Positions 17,940-28,020 of a DNA stretch of 35,683 nucleotides are shown here, in pieces. The notes under the pieces were generated by a model. That model was not told the origin of the DNA and searched no databases. It saw only the letters and a program-made list of their open reading frames with translations. Origin of the DNA: Sphingomonadaceae bacterium (GTDB lineage: Bacteria; Pseudomonadota; Alphaproteobacteria; Sphingomonadales; Sphingomonadaceae); the NCBI GenBank assembly GCA_947455865.1, contig CANGQZ010000007.1:1-35683 (forward strand), read 5' to 3'. Within the stretch, counting starts at the first letter, position 1; each line of letters begins with the position of its first letter. The translations under genes were made by a program, and so were the position numbers.

Positions 17940-19096
17940 CGGCCGATCTCGCCATCGATTGCCGCGTTGTAAACCTGCGCCCAGCGTGCCGAAATGGCTG
18001 CGGCGGAGAAATGCGATCCCGCCACCCCGCGCGCAGCATCTGACATGATCCGCCATTCCGCCTCATCCATGACGAGTGCATGGCTCAAACACGCGGCAAG
18101 CGCCGCCGCATCGTAGCCACAATTGAGCGCCGCGCCGGCAGCGAAACCCTCGGCAAGATTGCACTCCTCGGTCATCAGCGTCGGCACCCCCGCCGCCCAG
18201 GCCTCGAGCATCGCCATCGGCAACCCTTCGCTATGAGATGGCAGCACTACGAACCGCGCCGAGTCCAGCAGTTCGGCCTTGGCATCACCATAAACCGGCC
18301 CAACGAATGTTGCCGAACGATCGCCGCGCGCAACCGCGTCTTCCAGCGCGCGGACATCCTCGGGTTCGCCCCAGCCGGCGATCACCAGCCGCGCGGGGCT
18401 CTGGCGTGTCACGCGCGCCCATCCCTCGACCAGTGCGATCAGGTTCTTCTTGGGATGAATCCGGCCGATATACGCGATCACCGGTTCCGGCATGGCCGCC
18501 CGCGGTTCGGGCAAGGCCTCCGGACCGGCATTGGGAATGACAATGCTGTCATTGCGCCCGCTTTCGCGCGCGATATCGCGCGCCTCACGTTCGGTCAGCG
18601 CGTGGAACGCCCTCGCCCGAGCCCAGCCCGCGCGTTCGTAGCCGGCGCGGGCCAGCGCCTTCTTCCAGCGGCCGCGCCCGGTAATCCAGGGATCGAGCAT
18701 TCCGTGCGGAGAGATGAAGTATGGCCGCCCGGTTCGCTTGGCCCAGTTGCTGGCGCTGGCCGAAGGGTACATCCAGATGCCGTGGAGATGCACACAGTCC
18801 GGCGCTTCCGCGATCAGCATCCGCCCAAGCTCTGGCGCGAAGCCAATCTGCCGGGGGCCGCGGACGTCAGTCAGAAAGACCTCGCTGGGCCCAAATCGTG
18901 CCCGGTCCGCTTCGGAATGTGCATCGCGCAAGGCGAAAATATCGGCGCGGCCGCCCAATGACCGGATCATCTCGGCTTGCGCAACCACCGCTTCGAACAC
19001 CCCTCCGCCCAGCCGCGAAGCCGAGGCGGTAACGAGGGCGATGCGCCGCCCTGACAAGGGCGCGTCCATCGCCTCGGTGCGGCTCGACGCAGTCAT
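17936..19096 (-). CDS. Glycosyltransferase family 4
   Basis: A 386-residue GT-B fold glycosyltransferase. The N-terminal domain has GGVFEAVVAQAEMIRSLGG and HLHGIWMYPSASASNWAKR. The C-terminal nucleotide-sugar domain has VIAYIGRIHPKKNLIALVEG and the retaining-GT E-x7-E motif in SEGLPMAMLEAWAAGVPTLM. It should add a sugar to the lipid-linked EPS unit on the cytoplasmic side; donor and acceptor are unknown. It overlaps the upstream polymerase gene (ATGA, 19093-19096) and the downstream acetyltransferase (GTGA, 17936-17939), so the three are tightly coupled. It is the only non-priming, soluble-type glycosyltransferase in the window, so other transferases must lie elsewhere if the repeat is longer than two sugars. 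Confidence 0.92.
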   Translation of the reverse strand: MTASSRTEAMDAPLSGRRIALVTASASRLGGGVFEAVVAQAEMIRSLGGRADIFALRDAHSEADRARFGPSEVFLTDVRGPRQIGFAPELGRMLIAEAPDCVHLHGIWMYPSASASNWAKRTGRPYFISPHGMLDPWITGRGRWKKALARAGYERAGWARARAFHALTEREARDIARESGRNDSIVIPNAGPEALPEPRAAMPEPVIAYIGRIHPKKNLIALVEGWARVTRQSPARLVIAGWGEPEDVRALEDAVARGDRSATFVGPVYGDAKAELLDSARFVVLPSHSEGLPMAMLEAWAAGVPTLMTEECNLAEGFAAGAALNCGYDAAALAACLSHALVMDEAEWRIMSDAARGVAGSHFSAAAISARWAQVYNAAIDGEIGR

Positions 19097-20589
19097 TCGG
19101 CCGGAGCGGGTCCGCCGGATCGTCCGAGCATCGCCCGTCTGCGGCGCACAGCTGGCGGCAGTGCAGCCAGCTTCGCGCTAGCGGCGGTTGGCCGCACGTT
19201 TGCCTCCGCTGGCATCTCGGCCGGTGCATCCCCTGCGATCAGAGCCCGCCGCGCGTTGAACGCCAGCATGGCACGCAATTGCTTGGCATTGGGCACCCCG
19301 GCATACTTCGCCAGCAGCGCCCAAATCCAGATCGGCATGAAGTATGCGCCGGTCTGGCGGATGGGCGTCAGCAAGCTACCATCGCGGAAGGCGACAACCA
19401 ATGTCGGGATGAAGACCATGTACATCGCAGTCTGGATGGTCGTTTGCGGTCCGCGCACATACCCTCGGTAAATCACGCCGAGCAAATGGCCCCACAGCCC
19501 GCACCAGATCAGCACGCCCATCCAGCCCATCGCATACCACCCTTCACCGGGCAGCGAACGGGTCATACCGATCGGGAAGCCATAATCGAACAGCCAGACT
19601 CGGCGGAACGGCTCTCCCACCGGCTTGCCGGGCCAGAGAATCCGAGGCACGGGCTCGGTAAAAATCTGAAAGTTGTCGAGGAAATAGTCGTAAGTGCCAG
19701 ACCTTTGGGGGATCACATAAACCAGATACTCGAAGTACTCCATGTTGGCGAAGTCCATGCCCTCAAGCCGGCCTGGTCCGTCCTTGTCGCCGGTAAATGC
19801 CGATTCTTCGCTAATGCCCATGAGCACGCGGAGAGACTCTCCGCGATCGTCGCCGACGATGCCGAACAGCGATATCACCGCGGCGGCCCCAAGCACCACG
19901 TTGATCCCGGGGAGACGCTTGCGCTTTTCATAAAGGTAGAACAATCCGGCTGAAACCATGGAGACCACGAATGGGCCGCGACCTCCGGATCCGGCGCGCA
20001 TGGCGACGAAACCAAGTGCCGGAATAAACGACCACAGCCGGAAGCGCGACAGCCACATCAGAATTGCGCAAAGCGAAACGGCCATGAGCTGAAGGTCAGC
20101 GATATAGCCGATCCGCGTGGTGTTGATGACCACGCCGGTCGCGCGATCGAGGATCATTCCTTCATACACGCTGTTGTTGATGGAATAGGTCTTCACCAGC
20201 GAATAGATCGCCGGAGGCCCGGCGATCGCCAGCACCCAGACATAGAGCTGAGACAGGCGGCGGTGTTCTTCGCGAATGGCGGCATCCGCGCTGAACCGCA
20301 TCGGCATATTGCCGACACGCAAGCAGAAGAAGGAAAACACCAAGAAGCCGAAGTTGCAGGCTAGGATAACCGCGAGCTTATCCGAATCAGAAGGCCTGAA
20401 CATATAAACGTTATAAACGATCTGGAAATCATAGATTCGCGCAATAATGGGGCGAATGACGAACAGGAATCCATGAAACGCCAAGTAAAATGTCATCGGA
20501 TGGAAAGCGCTGAATGCCGGGCTGCGCACGTAATACCCACCGACCCCCAAAAGGCAGAGGACTGACAAGCCCAAGGCGATTTCATACAT
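19093..20589 (-). CDS. Oligosaccharide repeat-unit polymerase, Wzy-like
   Basis: A 498-residue polytopic membrane protein, about ten or more hydrophobic segments by eye (for example LGLSVLCLLGVGGYY, FHPMTFYLAFHGFLFVI). It has the polymerase-type periplasmic loop FEYLVYVIPQRSGTYDYFLD and VPRILWPGKPVGEPFRR, then GWYAMGWMGVLIWCGLWGHL. This region matches EPS polymerases of the O-antigen polysaccharide polymerase type. The last ~70 residues are Ala/Arg/Pro-rich and probably cytoplasmic. Start ATG at 20589 has AGGGA about nine bases upstream on its strand. Parts of the gene are AT-richer than its neighbours (around 20400-20460), a mild hint of transfer. It leads the leftward EPS arm and overlaps the GT4 gene. 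Confidence 0.82.
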   Translation of the reverse strand: MYEIALGLSVLCLLGVGGYYVRSPAFSAFHPMTFYLAFHGFLFVIRPIIARIYDFQIVYNVYMFRPSDSDKLAVILACNFGFLVFSFFCLRVGNMPMRFSADAAIREEHRRLSQLYVWVLAIAGPPAIYSLVKTYSINNSVYEGMILDRATGVVINTTRIGYIADLQLMAVSLCAILMWLSRFRLWSFIPALGFVAMRAGSGGRGPFVVSMVSAGLFYLYEKRKRLPGINVVLGAAAVISLFGIVGDDRGESLRVLMGISEESAFTGDKDGPGRLEGMDFANMEYFEYLVYVIPQRSGTYDYFLDNFQIFTEPVPRILWPGKPVGEPFRRVWLFDYGFPIGMTRSLPGEGWYAMGWMGVLIWCGLWGHLLGVIYRGYVRGPQTTIQTAMYMVFIPTLVVAFRDGSLLTPIRQTGAYFMPIWIWALLAKYAGVPNAKQLRAMLAFNARRALIAGDAPAEMPAEANVRPTAASAKLAALPPAVRRRRAMLGRSGGPAPAE

Positions 20590-20858
20590 CCGTCGGCTTC
20601 CCTAAATGTTCGTTGGATGATCGCCGGTGCAACCGGGATAGCCATGAAACGCCGAAGCAAGAGCGATGGTTGCGAACGCTAGGACTTGCATCTAAACCTC
20701 AAACTTGGATCGTCTGGGACACCCAACTCGGCGCCATAAACTCCTCGGCAGCCGGGGCCTAGCCAAGGCGCTCAACCAGCAGGACGAACGCGAAAGCTTT
20801 GACCCCGCCCGGCGATTACCGCAAGTGCGAATGCTGCGGCAGCCAGCAAAATTGCCGC
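20590..20858. other. Intergenic region between the Wzy-like gene and the chimeric ORF
   Basis: 269 bases without a convincing gene. It must carry the promoter of the leftward EPS arm and the 3' end of the transcript from ppk-ppx-fumC. I see no intrinsic terminator. Immediately after the chimeric ORF stop, an in-frame run of 28 codons (20775-20858, minus strand) encodes a hydrophobic segment (ILLAAAAFALAVIAG), then basic residues and a stop. It has no good start or Shine-Dalgarno and may be a gene remnant or chance. Confidence 0.5.
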
Positions 20859-21928
20859 TCAATCGCGCCAGCTGCGATCGGTCCGGTCGATCCGGCGCAC
20901 CCAGGCCGCAAAGTCGAACTCACCCAGCCGGCCGGGTTGTTGCATTTCGGCCATGTCGCGGTGGTTCTGTGCGATTGCCTCGGGCGAGACCCGACGGGGC
21001 GGGCCCATCGCCAGAGTGGCCACCTGCACTTCGCAGGCGCGCTGCAATGTCCACATCGTCACGAACATCGCCGGGATCGTCGGCGCCAGCACCACCGGTC
21101 CGTGATTGCGCAGCATCAGCACCTGCTTGTCCCCAAGGTTGGCCAGCAGGCGGGCGCCTTCCTCGGCCCGCACGGTGACGCCCTCGAACTCGTGATAGGC
21201 GAGCCTGCCTTCGAAATTGGCGGCATAAGTGGTCGCGCCCATCACGATGACTTGCGAAGAACCGGCATAGAGCAGCAGCACCGCGCTGCTGGTCGATCCG
21301 CTGTCCGGCCACAGCCGCGCTGCGATGCGCCACAGCGCCAGCCCGCCGATCAGCACCAGCAACGGCGAGGCAATTGATGTGGGCAACACCAGACTGATCA
21401 GCGCGCGCCACGCCGCGTTGACCGGGAGATAGGAGAAAACCAGCCCTTCGCGGTCACCCACCGGCAGGATGAAGGTGGGGTTCAGCGCATCGTACCAATC
21501 GCGCCAGAACGGGGAGAGCGGGGCGTAAATCTGGCCATGCGCGAAGATGCGCGCATCGAACGTTGCCATCTGCTCGTCGCGGCTGAGATCGTAGTTGAGA
21601 AGGAGCTGCGTGCGCAGCGCCCAGGCGGCCAGCGCGATCAGCACCAGTAGGCCGAGCGCTTGCCGGGACGAAAGTGCCGCCAACGGCACCAGCCCGACCG
21701 CGCGGGCGCGGCTGGCGAACTGGACGTAAAACAGGATCGCTGCTGCCGCGACCGGCATGTCCTGCCGCGCGGCAAAGTACCGGGCGAGTTCGGTAAACGG
21801 CTGAAGCACCGCCGGCGTGTTGTGAATCAGCATCGCCAGCCCGGCGCAGGCGAACAGCACAGCCGATGCGGCGCGGAAGAGCCCGGTGAACGGCGCATCA
21901 TCCCCGGGCGAAAGGCGGCCGGCCGCGG

Positions 21929-21932
<4 letters not shown>
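20859..21932 (-). pseudogene. Chimeric ORF: N-half of a GT39/ArnT-like glycosyltransferase fused to C-half of a class II aldolase
   Basis: One 357-codon frame contains two unrelated halves. Residues 1 to about 237 are a membrane glycosyltransferase start: hydrophobic helices, then the periplasmic-loop motif NYDLSRDEQMATFDARIFAH and PLSPFWRDWYDALNPTF, then LLVLIGGLALWRIAARLW and LLYAGSSQVIVMGATTYA. From about residue 239 the sequence is the end of a class II aldolase/adducin protein: GRLAYHEFEGVTVRAEEG, DKQVLMLRNHGPVVLAPTIP and TLQRACEVQ. The aldolase part lacks its N-terminal half, including the HxH zinc ligands; the glycosyltransferase part lacks its remaining helices and C-terminal domain. 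The join lies about 21213-21225. The start GTG (21932) overlaps the fumC stop (GTGA). A deletion between two same-strand genes, or an assembly join, is the likely origin. Either original activity is unlikely to survive. Confidence 0.82.
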
Positions 21933-23311
<1,379 letters not shown>

Positions 23312-23340
23312 CGCGCCCGAATTCCTTTCTGCGCCGCACG

Positions 23341-24849
23341 CTACCGCAGGCGGTCGGTTTCGCCGATAACTTCACACTGCGTGCGCAGCGCCAGGTGGGT
23401 GCCCAGCGCCTTGAGATCACGCTCGACCCCGTCGTTGATCAGCGCATCGTAGGGTCGGCGCACCACCAGCGATAGCGCCGCGCCATCGTTGAGCAAGGCA
23501 CTGCCGCTGAGCGAGCGCGGCGAGCAGCTGGAAAAGCGGCGGCACAGGCGAACCGCCAGGCCCCACCCTTGCGCCTCGCGCAAGTCTTCGGCGCTGGCGA
23601 AATGGCGCCACAGCGGCGGTACGTCGAGCCGGCCGGTGTTGGCCATCAAGGCGGCGGCCAGCATCGCCCGCTCGCGGTTGCTCGCTCCGATCCAGCGTTT
23701 GCGCATCGCCCAGGCCACCGCAAGGTCGGTGCGCAAGTTGGGTTCGACGTTGGCCGAAGCGAGCGCCAGCATTGTCGCGGCCAGCCGAAGCCGCTCGCGC
23801 CCGCCCACCGCGTTCGGCAGGTTGGCCGGCGCAGTCCATCCCGCGACCATCGTCGCCGTTGCTGGCGCCGCGCCGTGGTGGGCCACGAAGGCGGACATCG
23901 CCGCGAGCAGCGGGTCCTGCCGGCGCATGCCCGGCTCAAGCGAGCTGTAAAGCAGTCCCTCGCGCAGCCCCCAAGAGGAGAAGATCAGTTCGGTCGGCTT
24001 GAGGGTGCGGATCAGGGCCGTGAGGAGCGCGGCGGCATCGGGCAACGTCGCCAGCCGCGCCGTGCCGATCCCGGGCACCGGCGGCAATACTTCGCCGCGC
24101 TTGCGGGCCAGCCCGCGGGCAACGACGGTTGCAGATTCGGCCGAGACCGCGAAGCCGTGCGGATCGTCTGAGGGCCACTCGCCCTGTTGCATCGCATAGC
24201 GGGCGAACGAGCGGAACGAGCCGCCGACAAGGTACAGCGTCGGGCTGTGCGGGGCCGACCATGCCGCCCCGGCCAGCGTGCGCGCCACGCTGCGCGCGAA
24301 CGCCGCGTCGCCCGCCGCGCGTAGCGGCGGCAGGCGCAATGTGCCGAGTGGGAGGCTGACCCCGTGGCGGCAGGTGTCGCCGTCAATGTCAATCAGCTCA
24401 AGGCTGCCGCCGCCCAGATCGGCCACGATCCCGCTAGCCCCAGGGAAAGCGCCTATCACACCCATCGCGCTCGCAATGGCCTCCTCTTCGCCCGAAAGCA
24501 GCCGCGGGTTGAAGCCAAGCGCACGTACGGCGTCGAGAAAGGCTGCGCCGTCTTCCGCATCGCGCACCGCCGCGGTTGCCACCACGTCGATTCGGTCCAC
24601 TGCCATCAGATCGAGCAACGTGCGGTAACGCGCCAGCGCCGCCAGCGCGGATTTGATCGCTTTTTCGGTCAGGCGGCCGGTCTCGCCTAGGCTGCGGCCA
24701 AGCTTGGCGCTGACCTTTTCATTATGCAGCACCGTCGGCGCGCGCGGTGGCCCGCCATAAACGACCAACCGCACGGTGTTCGAGCCGATATCGATAATCG
24801 CGCGCGCGGGGGTCAGATCCTGAGCCGCCGAGCGGTCATGCATTGCCAT
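23341..24849 (-). CDS. ppx: Exopolyphosphatase, Ppx/GppA family
   Basis: A 502-residue ASKHA-fold phosphatase that removes phosphate from polyphosphate ends or from pppGpp. The N-terminal phosphate-binding loop is [53 protein letters not shown] and [16 protein letters not shown] follow, all conserved in the family. The C-terminal helical HD-like part ends [15 protein letters not shown]. It lies 29 bases downstream of ppk1 in the same direction. This is the usual polyphosphate synthesis/degradation pairing, which favours exopolyphosphatase over guanosine pentaphosphatase, though family members can do both. ATG at 24849 (MAMHDRS) is chosen; the ATG two codons later is equally possible. Confidence 0.93.
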   Translation of the reverse strand: MAMHDRSAAQDLTPARAIIDIGSNTVRLVVYGGPPRAPTVLHNEKVSAKLGRSLGETGRLTEKAIKSALAALARYRTLLDLMAVDRIDVVATAAVRDAEDGAAFLDAVRALGFNPRLLSGEEEAIASAMGVIGAFPGASGIVADLGGGSLELIDIDGDTCRHGVSLPLGTLRLPPLRAAGDAAFARSVARTLAGAAWSAPHSPTLYLVGGSFRSFARYAMQQGEWPSDDPHGFAVSAESATVVARGLARKRGEVLPPVPGIGTARLATLPDAAALLTALIRTLKPTELIFSSWGLREGLLYSSLEPGMRRQDPLLAAMSAFVAHHGAAPATATMVAGWTAPANLPNAVGGRERLRLAATMLALASANVEPNLRTDLAVAWAMRKRWIGASNRERAMLAAALMANTGRLDVPPLWRHFASAEDLREAQGWGLAVRLCRRFSSCSPRSLSGSALLNDGAALSLVVRRPYDALINDGVERDLKALGTHLALRTQCEVIGETDRLR

Positions 24850-24878
24850 CAGTCGTCCCAGCGTATCTCCGACCGCGC

Positions 24879-27050
24879 TCAGCGGCCTCCGCCGCGCCGC
24901 AGTGCCAGCTTGGGCACCTTGCGCCCGCTCGCCAGTGCCGCACCGCGGCCCGAAAGCGAAGGGTTGGTCATGAAATATCTGTGGAGGTTGAACGGTTTCG
25001 GTCCCCGTTCAAGCCGGTGGTACGACCCGTCGGGATCAAGCACCCAGCTTTGCTCTGTATCGAGCAGATTGGCCAGCATCACCTGATCGAGCACCTGATC
25101 GTGGACGGTGCTGTTGCGGATCGGCACGAGCACTTCGACCCGGCGATCGAGATTGCGGCTCATCCCGTCGGCCGAGGATATATAGACCCGCGCCCGCCGG
25201 TTGGGCAGCGGCGCGCCATTGCCGAACGCCCAGATTCGGCTGTGTTCAAGGAACCGGCCAATGATCGATTTGACCGAGATCGTTTCCGACAGGCCCGCGA
25301 TGCCGGGTCTGAGACAGCAGATGCCGCGAATGACCAAGTGGATCTCAACGCCCGCCTGGCTGGCAGTGTAAAGGCGCTCGATCAGTCCATCGTCGGTCAG
25401 CGAATTGAGCTTGGCCCAGATCGTCGCCGGCTTGCCCGCCTTGGCATGTTCGGTTTCGCGGTCGATGTTCTCGTAAAGCGTACGGCGCAGCGTGATCGGC
25501 GAGATTGCCAGGAACTTGCATGCCCGCGGCTCGACATAACCGGTGATGAAGTTGAATAGCTGCCCGGCATCGCGCCCGGCCTTGGGATCGGCGGTGAAGA
25601 ACGAGAGGTCGGTATAGATCCGCGCGGTGAACGGGTGATAATTGCCGGTGCCAAAGTGGCAGTACGTGCGGTACCCTTCGCCTTCCCGGCGCACCACCAT
25701 CGACACTTTGGCGTGCGTTTTCCAGTCGACGAAACCGTAGATCACCTGAACCCCGGCGCGTTCGAGTTGCGAGGCCCACAGCAGGTTCTGTTCTTCGTCG
25801 AAACGGGCCTTGAGTTCGACCACGGCGGTCACCGACTTGCCGGCTTCCGCGGCCGAGATCAGCGCCGCGATCACCGCCGATTGCTTGCCGGCGCGGTACA
25901 GGGTCTGCTTGATTGCGATGACGTCGGGATCCTTGGCCGCCTGACGCAGGAAATCGACCACCACCTCGAAGCTTTCATATGGGTGGTGGATGACGATGTC
26001 CTTCTCGCGGATCGCCGCGAAACAATCGCCATTGTGCTCGAGAATCCGCTCGGGATAGCGCGGGCTATAGGGTTCGAACTTGAGTTCGGGGCGCGGCTCG
26101 TCGACAATCGCGGCGAGGCCGCTGAAATCGATCTGGCCGCCCATCTTGAGTACCAGCGCGCTGTCGAGCCCAAGCTGGTCGCGCAGCAGCTGTTCCGAGG
26201 CCGGATCGAAATCCCCTTCAAGCTGGAGCATGATCACTTTGCCGCGCCGGCGGCGCTGGATCGCAGTGCGGAAATAGCGGACAAGGTCTTCGGCGTCTTC
26301 TTCCAGCTCGATATCGCTGTCGCGCAGCACGCGGAAGATACCGTTGCCCGCAATGCGGAAGCCCGGAAACAGCATTGCCGCGTGGCGGCGGATCAATTCG
26401 CCGATCCCGATCCACACCGCCTCTGCGCCGGGCAGGCGCACGAACCGCGGCAGCGCCGGCGGGATCAGTACCATTTCGGTGATCGGCGCATTGTCCGTCA
26501 CCCGGGTCAGCGCGAACAGCACGCCCATGCCCTGGCTGGCGATGAACGGGAACGGGTGCGCCGGATCGATCGCCTGCGGGGTTATTACCGGCATCACGTG
26601 CGCGGCGAAATAGTCACGCAGCCATTCGATTTCGGCTTTGCCGAGCTGCTCATCGCGCGTGATGCGCACGCCGGCCTCGGCGAGCTGTTCGGTCAGCAGT
26701 TCAAGGCTTTCCTGCTGCACCGCCACCAGCCCGGTAACGGCCTCCCGGATTTCCGCGAGCTGCTGCGAAGGGGTGCGGCCGTCGATCGAAATTTCCTCGA
26801 TCTGACGCTGCGCCTGGCCGGCGAGGCCAGCCACCCGCACGGTGATGAACTCATCGAGGTTGCTGCCCGAGATCGAAAGGAACCGCAGCCGTTCGAGCAG
26901 CGGATAGTCCGGGTTCTGAGCCTCGGCCAACACGCGCCGGTTAAACTCCAGCCAGCTCAGTTCGCGGTTGAAATACCGCTCCAGCGGCTGCGTGTCGCCT
27001 TCCGGGGCCGCTGCGCCGCCGCCGGCAATCACCGGGCCATGGTCGCTCAT
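24879..27050 (-). CDS. ppk1: Polyphosphate kinase 1
   Basis: A 723-residue PPK1 that makes inorganic polyphosphate from ATP. The N-terminal domain has RYFNRELSWLEFNRRVLAEA and LRFLSISGSNLDEFITVRVA. The catalytic region has HHPYESFEVVVDFLRQAAKD and IAIKQTLYRAGKQSAVI. It includes the two conserved His segments THAKVSMVVRR (about residue 446) and CHFGTGNYHPFTARIYTDLS (about residue 465). The former corresponds to the autophosphorylated His of E. coli PPK. The C-terminal domain has GRFLEHSRIWAFGNG. All expected parts are intact. AGGA lies shortly before the ATG at 27050 on the minus strand. It is the first gene of the leftward ppk1-ppx-fumC block and divergent from the Ala/Pro-rich protein gene. 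Confidence 0.98.
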   Translation of the reverse strand: MSDHGPVIAGGGAAAPEGDTQPLERYFNRELSWLEFNRRVLAEAQNPDYPLLERLRFLSISGSNLDEFITVRVAGLAGQAQRQIEEISIDGRTPSQQLAEIREAVTGLVAVQQESLELLTEQLAEAGVRITRDEQLGKAEIEWLRDYFAAHVMPVITPQAIDPAHPFPFIASQGMGVLFALTRVTDNAPITEMVLIPPALPRFVRLPGAEAVWIGIGELIRRHAAMLFPGFRIAGNGIFRVLRDSDIELEEDAEDLVRYFRTAIQRRRRGKVIMLQLEGDFDPASEQLLRDQLGLDSALVLKMGGQIDFSGLAAIVDEPRPELKFEPYSPRYPERILEHNGDCFAAIREKDIVIHHPYESFEVVVDFLRQAAKDPDVIAIKQTLYRAGKQSAVIAALISAAEAGKSVTAVVELKARFDEEQNLLWASQLERAGVQVIYGFVDWKTHAKVSMVVRREGEGYRTYCHFGTGNYHPFTARIYTDLSFFTADPKAGRDAGQLFNFITGYVEPRACKFLAISPITLRRTLYENIDRETEHAKAGKPATIWAKLNSLTDDGLIERLYTASQAGVEIHLVIRGICCLRPGIAGLSETISVKSIIGRFLEHSRIWAFGNGAPLPNRRARVYISSADGMSRNLDRRVEVLVPIRNSTVHDQVLDQVMLANLLDTEQSWVLDPDGSYHRLERGPKPFNLHRYFMTNPSLSGRGAALASGRKVPKLALRRGGGR

Positions 27051-27151
27051 ACTGGTCCTTTGCCGGCCGTGGATCAGCCTGCCTGTGCGAGCGTGTTGTT
27101 ACACCAGCATGAAGCGGAGGGAAGCGCCGCAAATGCAGATTCCACAAAACG

Positions 27152-27175
27152 GGCCCGCAAAAGGCCGCGCGGGCC
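27152..27175 (-). promoter_or_regulatory. Hairpin in the upstream region of ppk1, possible weak attenuator
   Basis: GGCCCGC (27152-27158) pairs perfectly with GCGGGCC (27169-27175) across a 10-base loop. Read on the ppk1 strand the stem is followed by GTTTTGTGG, a short T-run. If ppk1 transcription starts to the right of 27175, this hairpin would sit in its leader about 100 bases before the ATG. The T-run is too short for a confident terminator. Confidence 0.2.
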
Positions 27176-27282
27176 GTTCGCGCTTGTAGCGCGCCAGTCC
27201 CACGACTGCGCAGTTGCAGCAAGACGCCCGCTGTCATATGCTTCGTTATTCGTTTCGCATGAACACTTCGGAGGGCACCGCC

Positions 27283-28005
27283 ATGCGCAAATCCCGCAAG
27301 CAACTGCTGACATCGGCCGTTATCGCCATCGGCGCGGCCGACATGGTGGGGATCTATGTCGCGCAGCACCGTCTGGCGCAATCGGTCCCCGATGATGTGC
27401 GCTCCGATCCTTCGGTGGTGGCAGTGATCGATACCGGCGTGTTCCGTCCGGATCAGGGCATGCCCGCAGTCGGCGCGCCGGCTGCGGCCAATGCTCCGCA
27501 GCTCGCGGTGGCCGAGCCCAAGGCGGCACCGGCTGTCGCAGTCCAGCCAGCTGCAGCCCGGCCTGCCGCCGCTGCGCCGGCCAGAAATGTCGAACTGGCC
27601 AGTGCTGGTGGCGCGCCGGCGCCGGTGGCGCCGCTGGTGCCGCTGGTCGTCAAGCCGTCACGGCATGGGGCCGCCGCTGGCATGTTCGGCGCGGTCGACC
27701 TGACCGGGAAATCTGCAGTTGTCCCGCACCCGCTCACGCAGCGCCGCGCCCACCGCAGCAACGCCTTTTCCGCAGCTTTCGCTGATGTGGCGCTCGATGT
27801 CCCGGTGACCCAGCAACTCGATTCCGCCTATACTTCGCCCGCGCTGGCAGCAGATGATGCTGTCGGGGATCTGTCGTTTGCAAACAACACCGCGGCTCCT
27901 TCGTCCGCCGCAGCGGCGGCGAACATTGAATTGCCGGCGATTGTTCCGGACAGCAGCAGCAGCAGCAGCGGGGCGATCACACTTCCCGAAACGGGCAAGC
28001 TCTGA
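27283..28005 (+). CDS. Ala/Pro-rich exported or membrane-anchored protein, unknown function
   Basis: A 240-residue low-complexity protein starting at ATG 27283, seven bases after a strong GGAGGG (27270-27275); the frame is open further upstream but this start has the ribosome site. The basic N-terminus and hydrophobic stretch (MRKSRKQLLTSAVIAIGAAD) suggest a signal anchor. Residues of about 65-130 are Ala/Pro/Val-rich, resembling an extended periplasmic linker. Near the end a six-Ser run is encoded by six AGC codons in a row (27952-27969), followed by GAITLPETGKL. I recognise no domain. It is divergent from ppk1 and converges with the small transglutaminase gene with a 15-base gap. Confidence 0.7.
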   Translation: MRKSRKQLLTSAVIAIGAADMVGIYVAQHRLAQSVPDDVRSDPSVVAVIDTGVFRPDQGMPAVGAPAAANAPQLAVAEPKAAPAVAVQPAAARPAAAAPARNVELASAGGAPAPVAPLVPLVVKPSRHGAAAGMFGAVDLTGKSAVVPHPLTQRRAHRSNAFSAAFADVALDVPVTQQLDSAYTSPALAADDAVGDLSFANNTAAPSSAAAAANIELPAIVPDSSSSSSGAITLPETGKL

Positions 28006-28020
28006 CGCCGGGGCCCCTGT

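Noticed and set aside
17940..18056. Longer N-terminus for the acetyltransferase, starting at 18056
   Set aside because: The extra 39 residues are Arg/Gly-rich and lie entirely inside the glycosyltransferase gene; the GTG at 17939 fits the family start and the GTGA overlap.
27231..27237. CTGTCAT, a perfect half-site of a Pho box, between ppk1 and the divergent gene
   Set aside because: The second direct repeat expected about 11 bases away does not match. A single heptamer is not enough to claim PhoB control, although polyphosphate genes would be a sensible target.
25635..27395. A 586-codon open frame antisense to ppk1, running into the divergent region
   Set aside because: His/Asp/Arg-rich translation typical of an antisense shadow; ppk1 is intact and accounts for the coding signal.
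27985..28002. LPETG motif at the C-terminus of the Ala/Pro-rich protein, resembling a sortase signal
   Set aside because: Only two residues follow it and there is no downstream membrane helix or basic tail; this Gram-negative context gives no sortase.
28006..28020. GGGGCCCC palindrome in the convergent gap, considered as a bidirectional terminator
   Set aside because: No T-tract on either side and no loop; too short to support.
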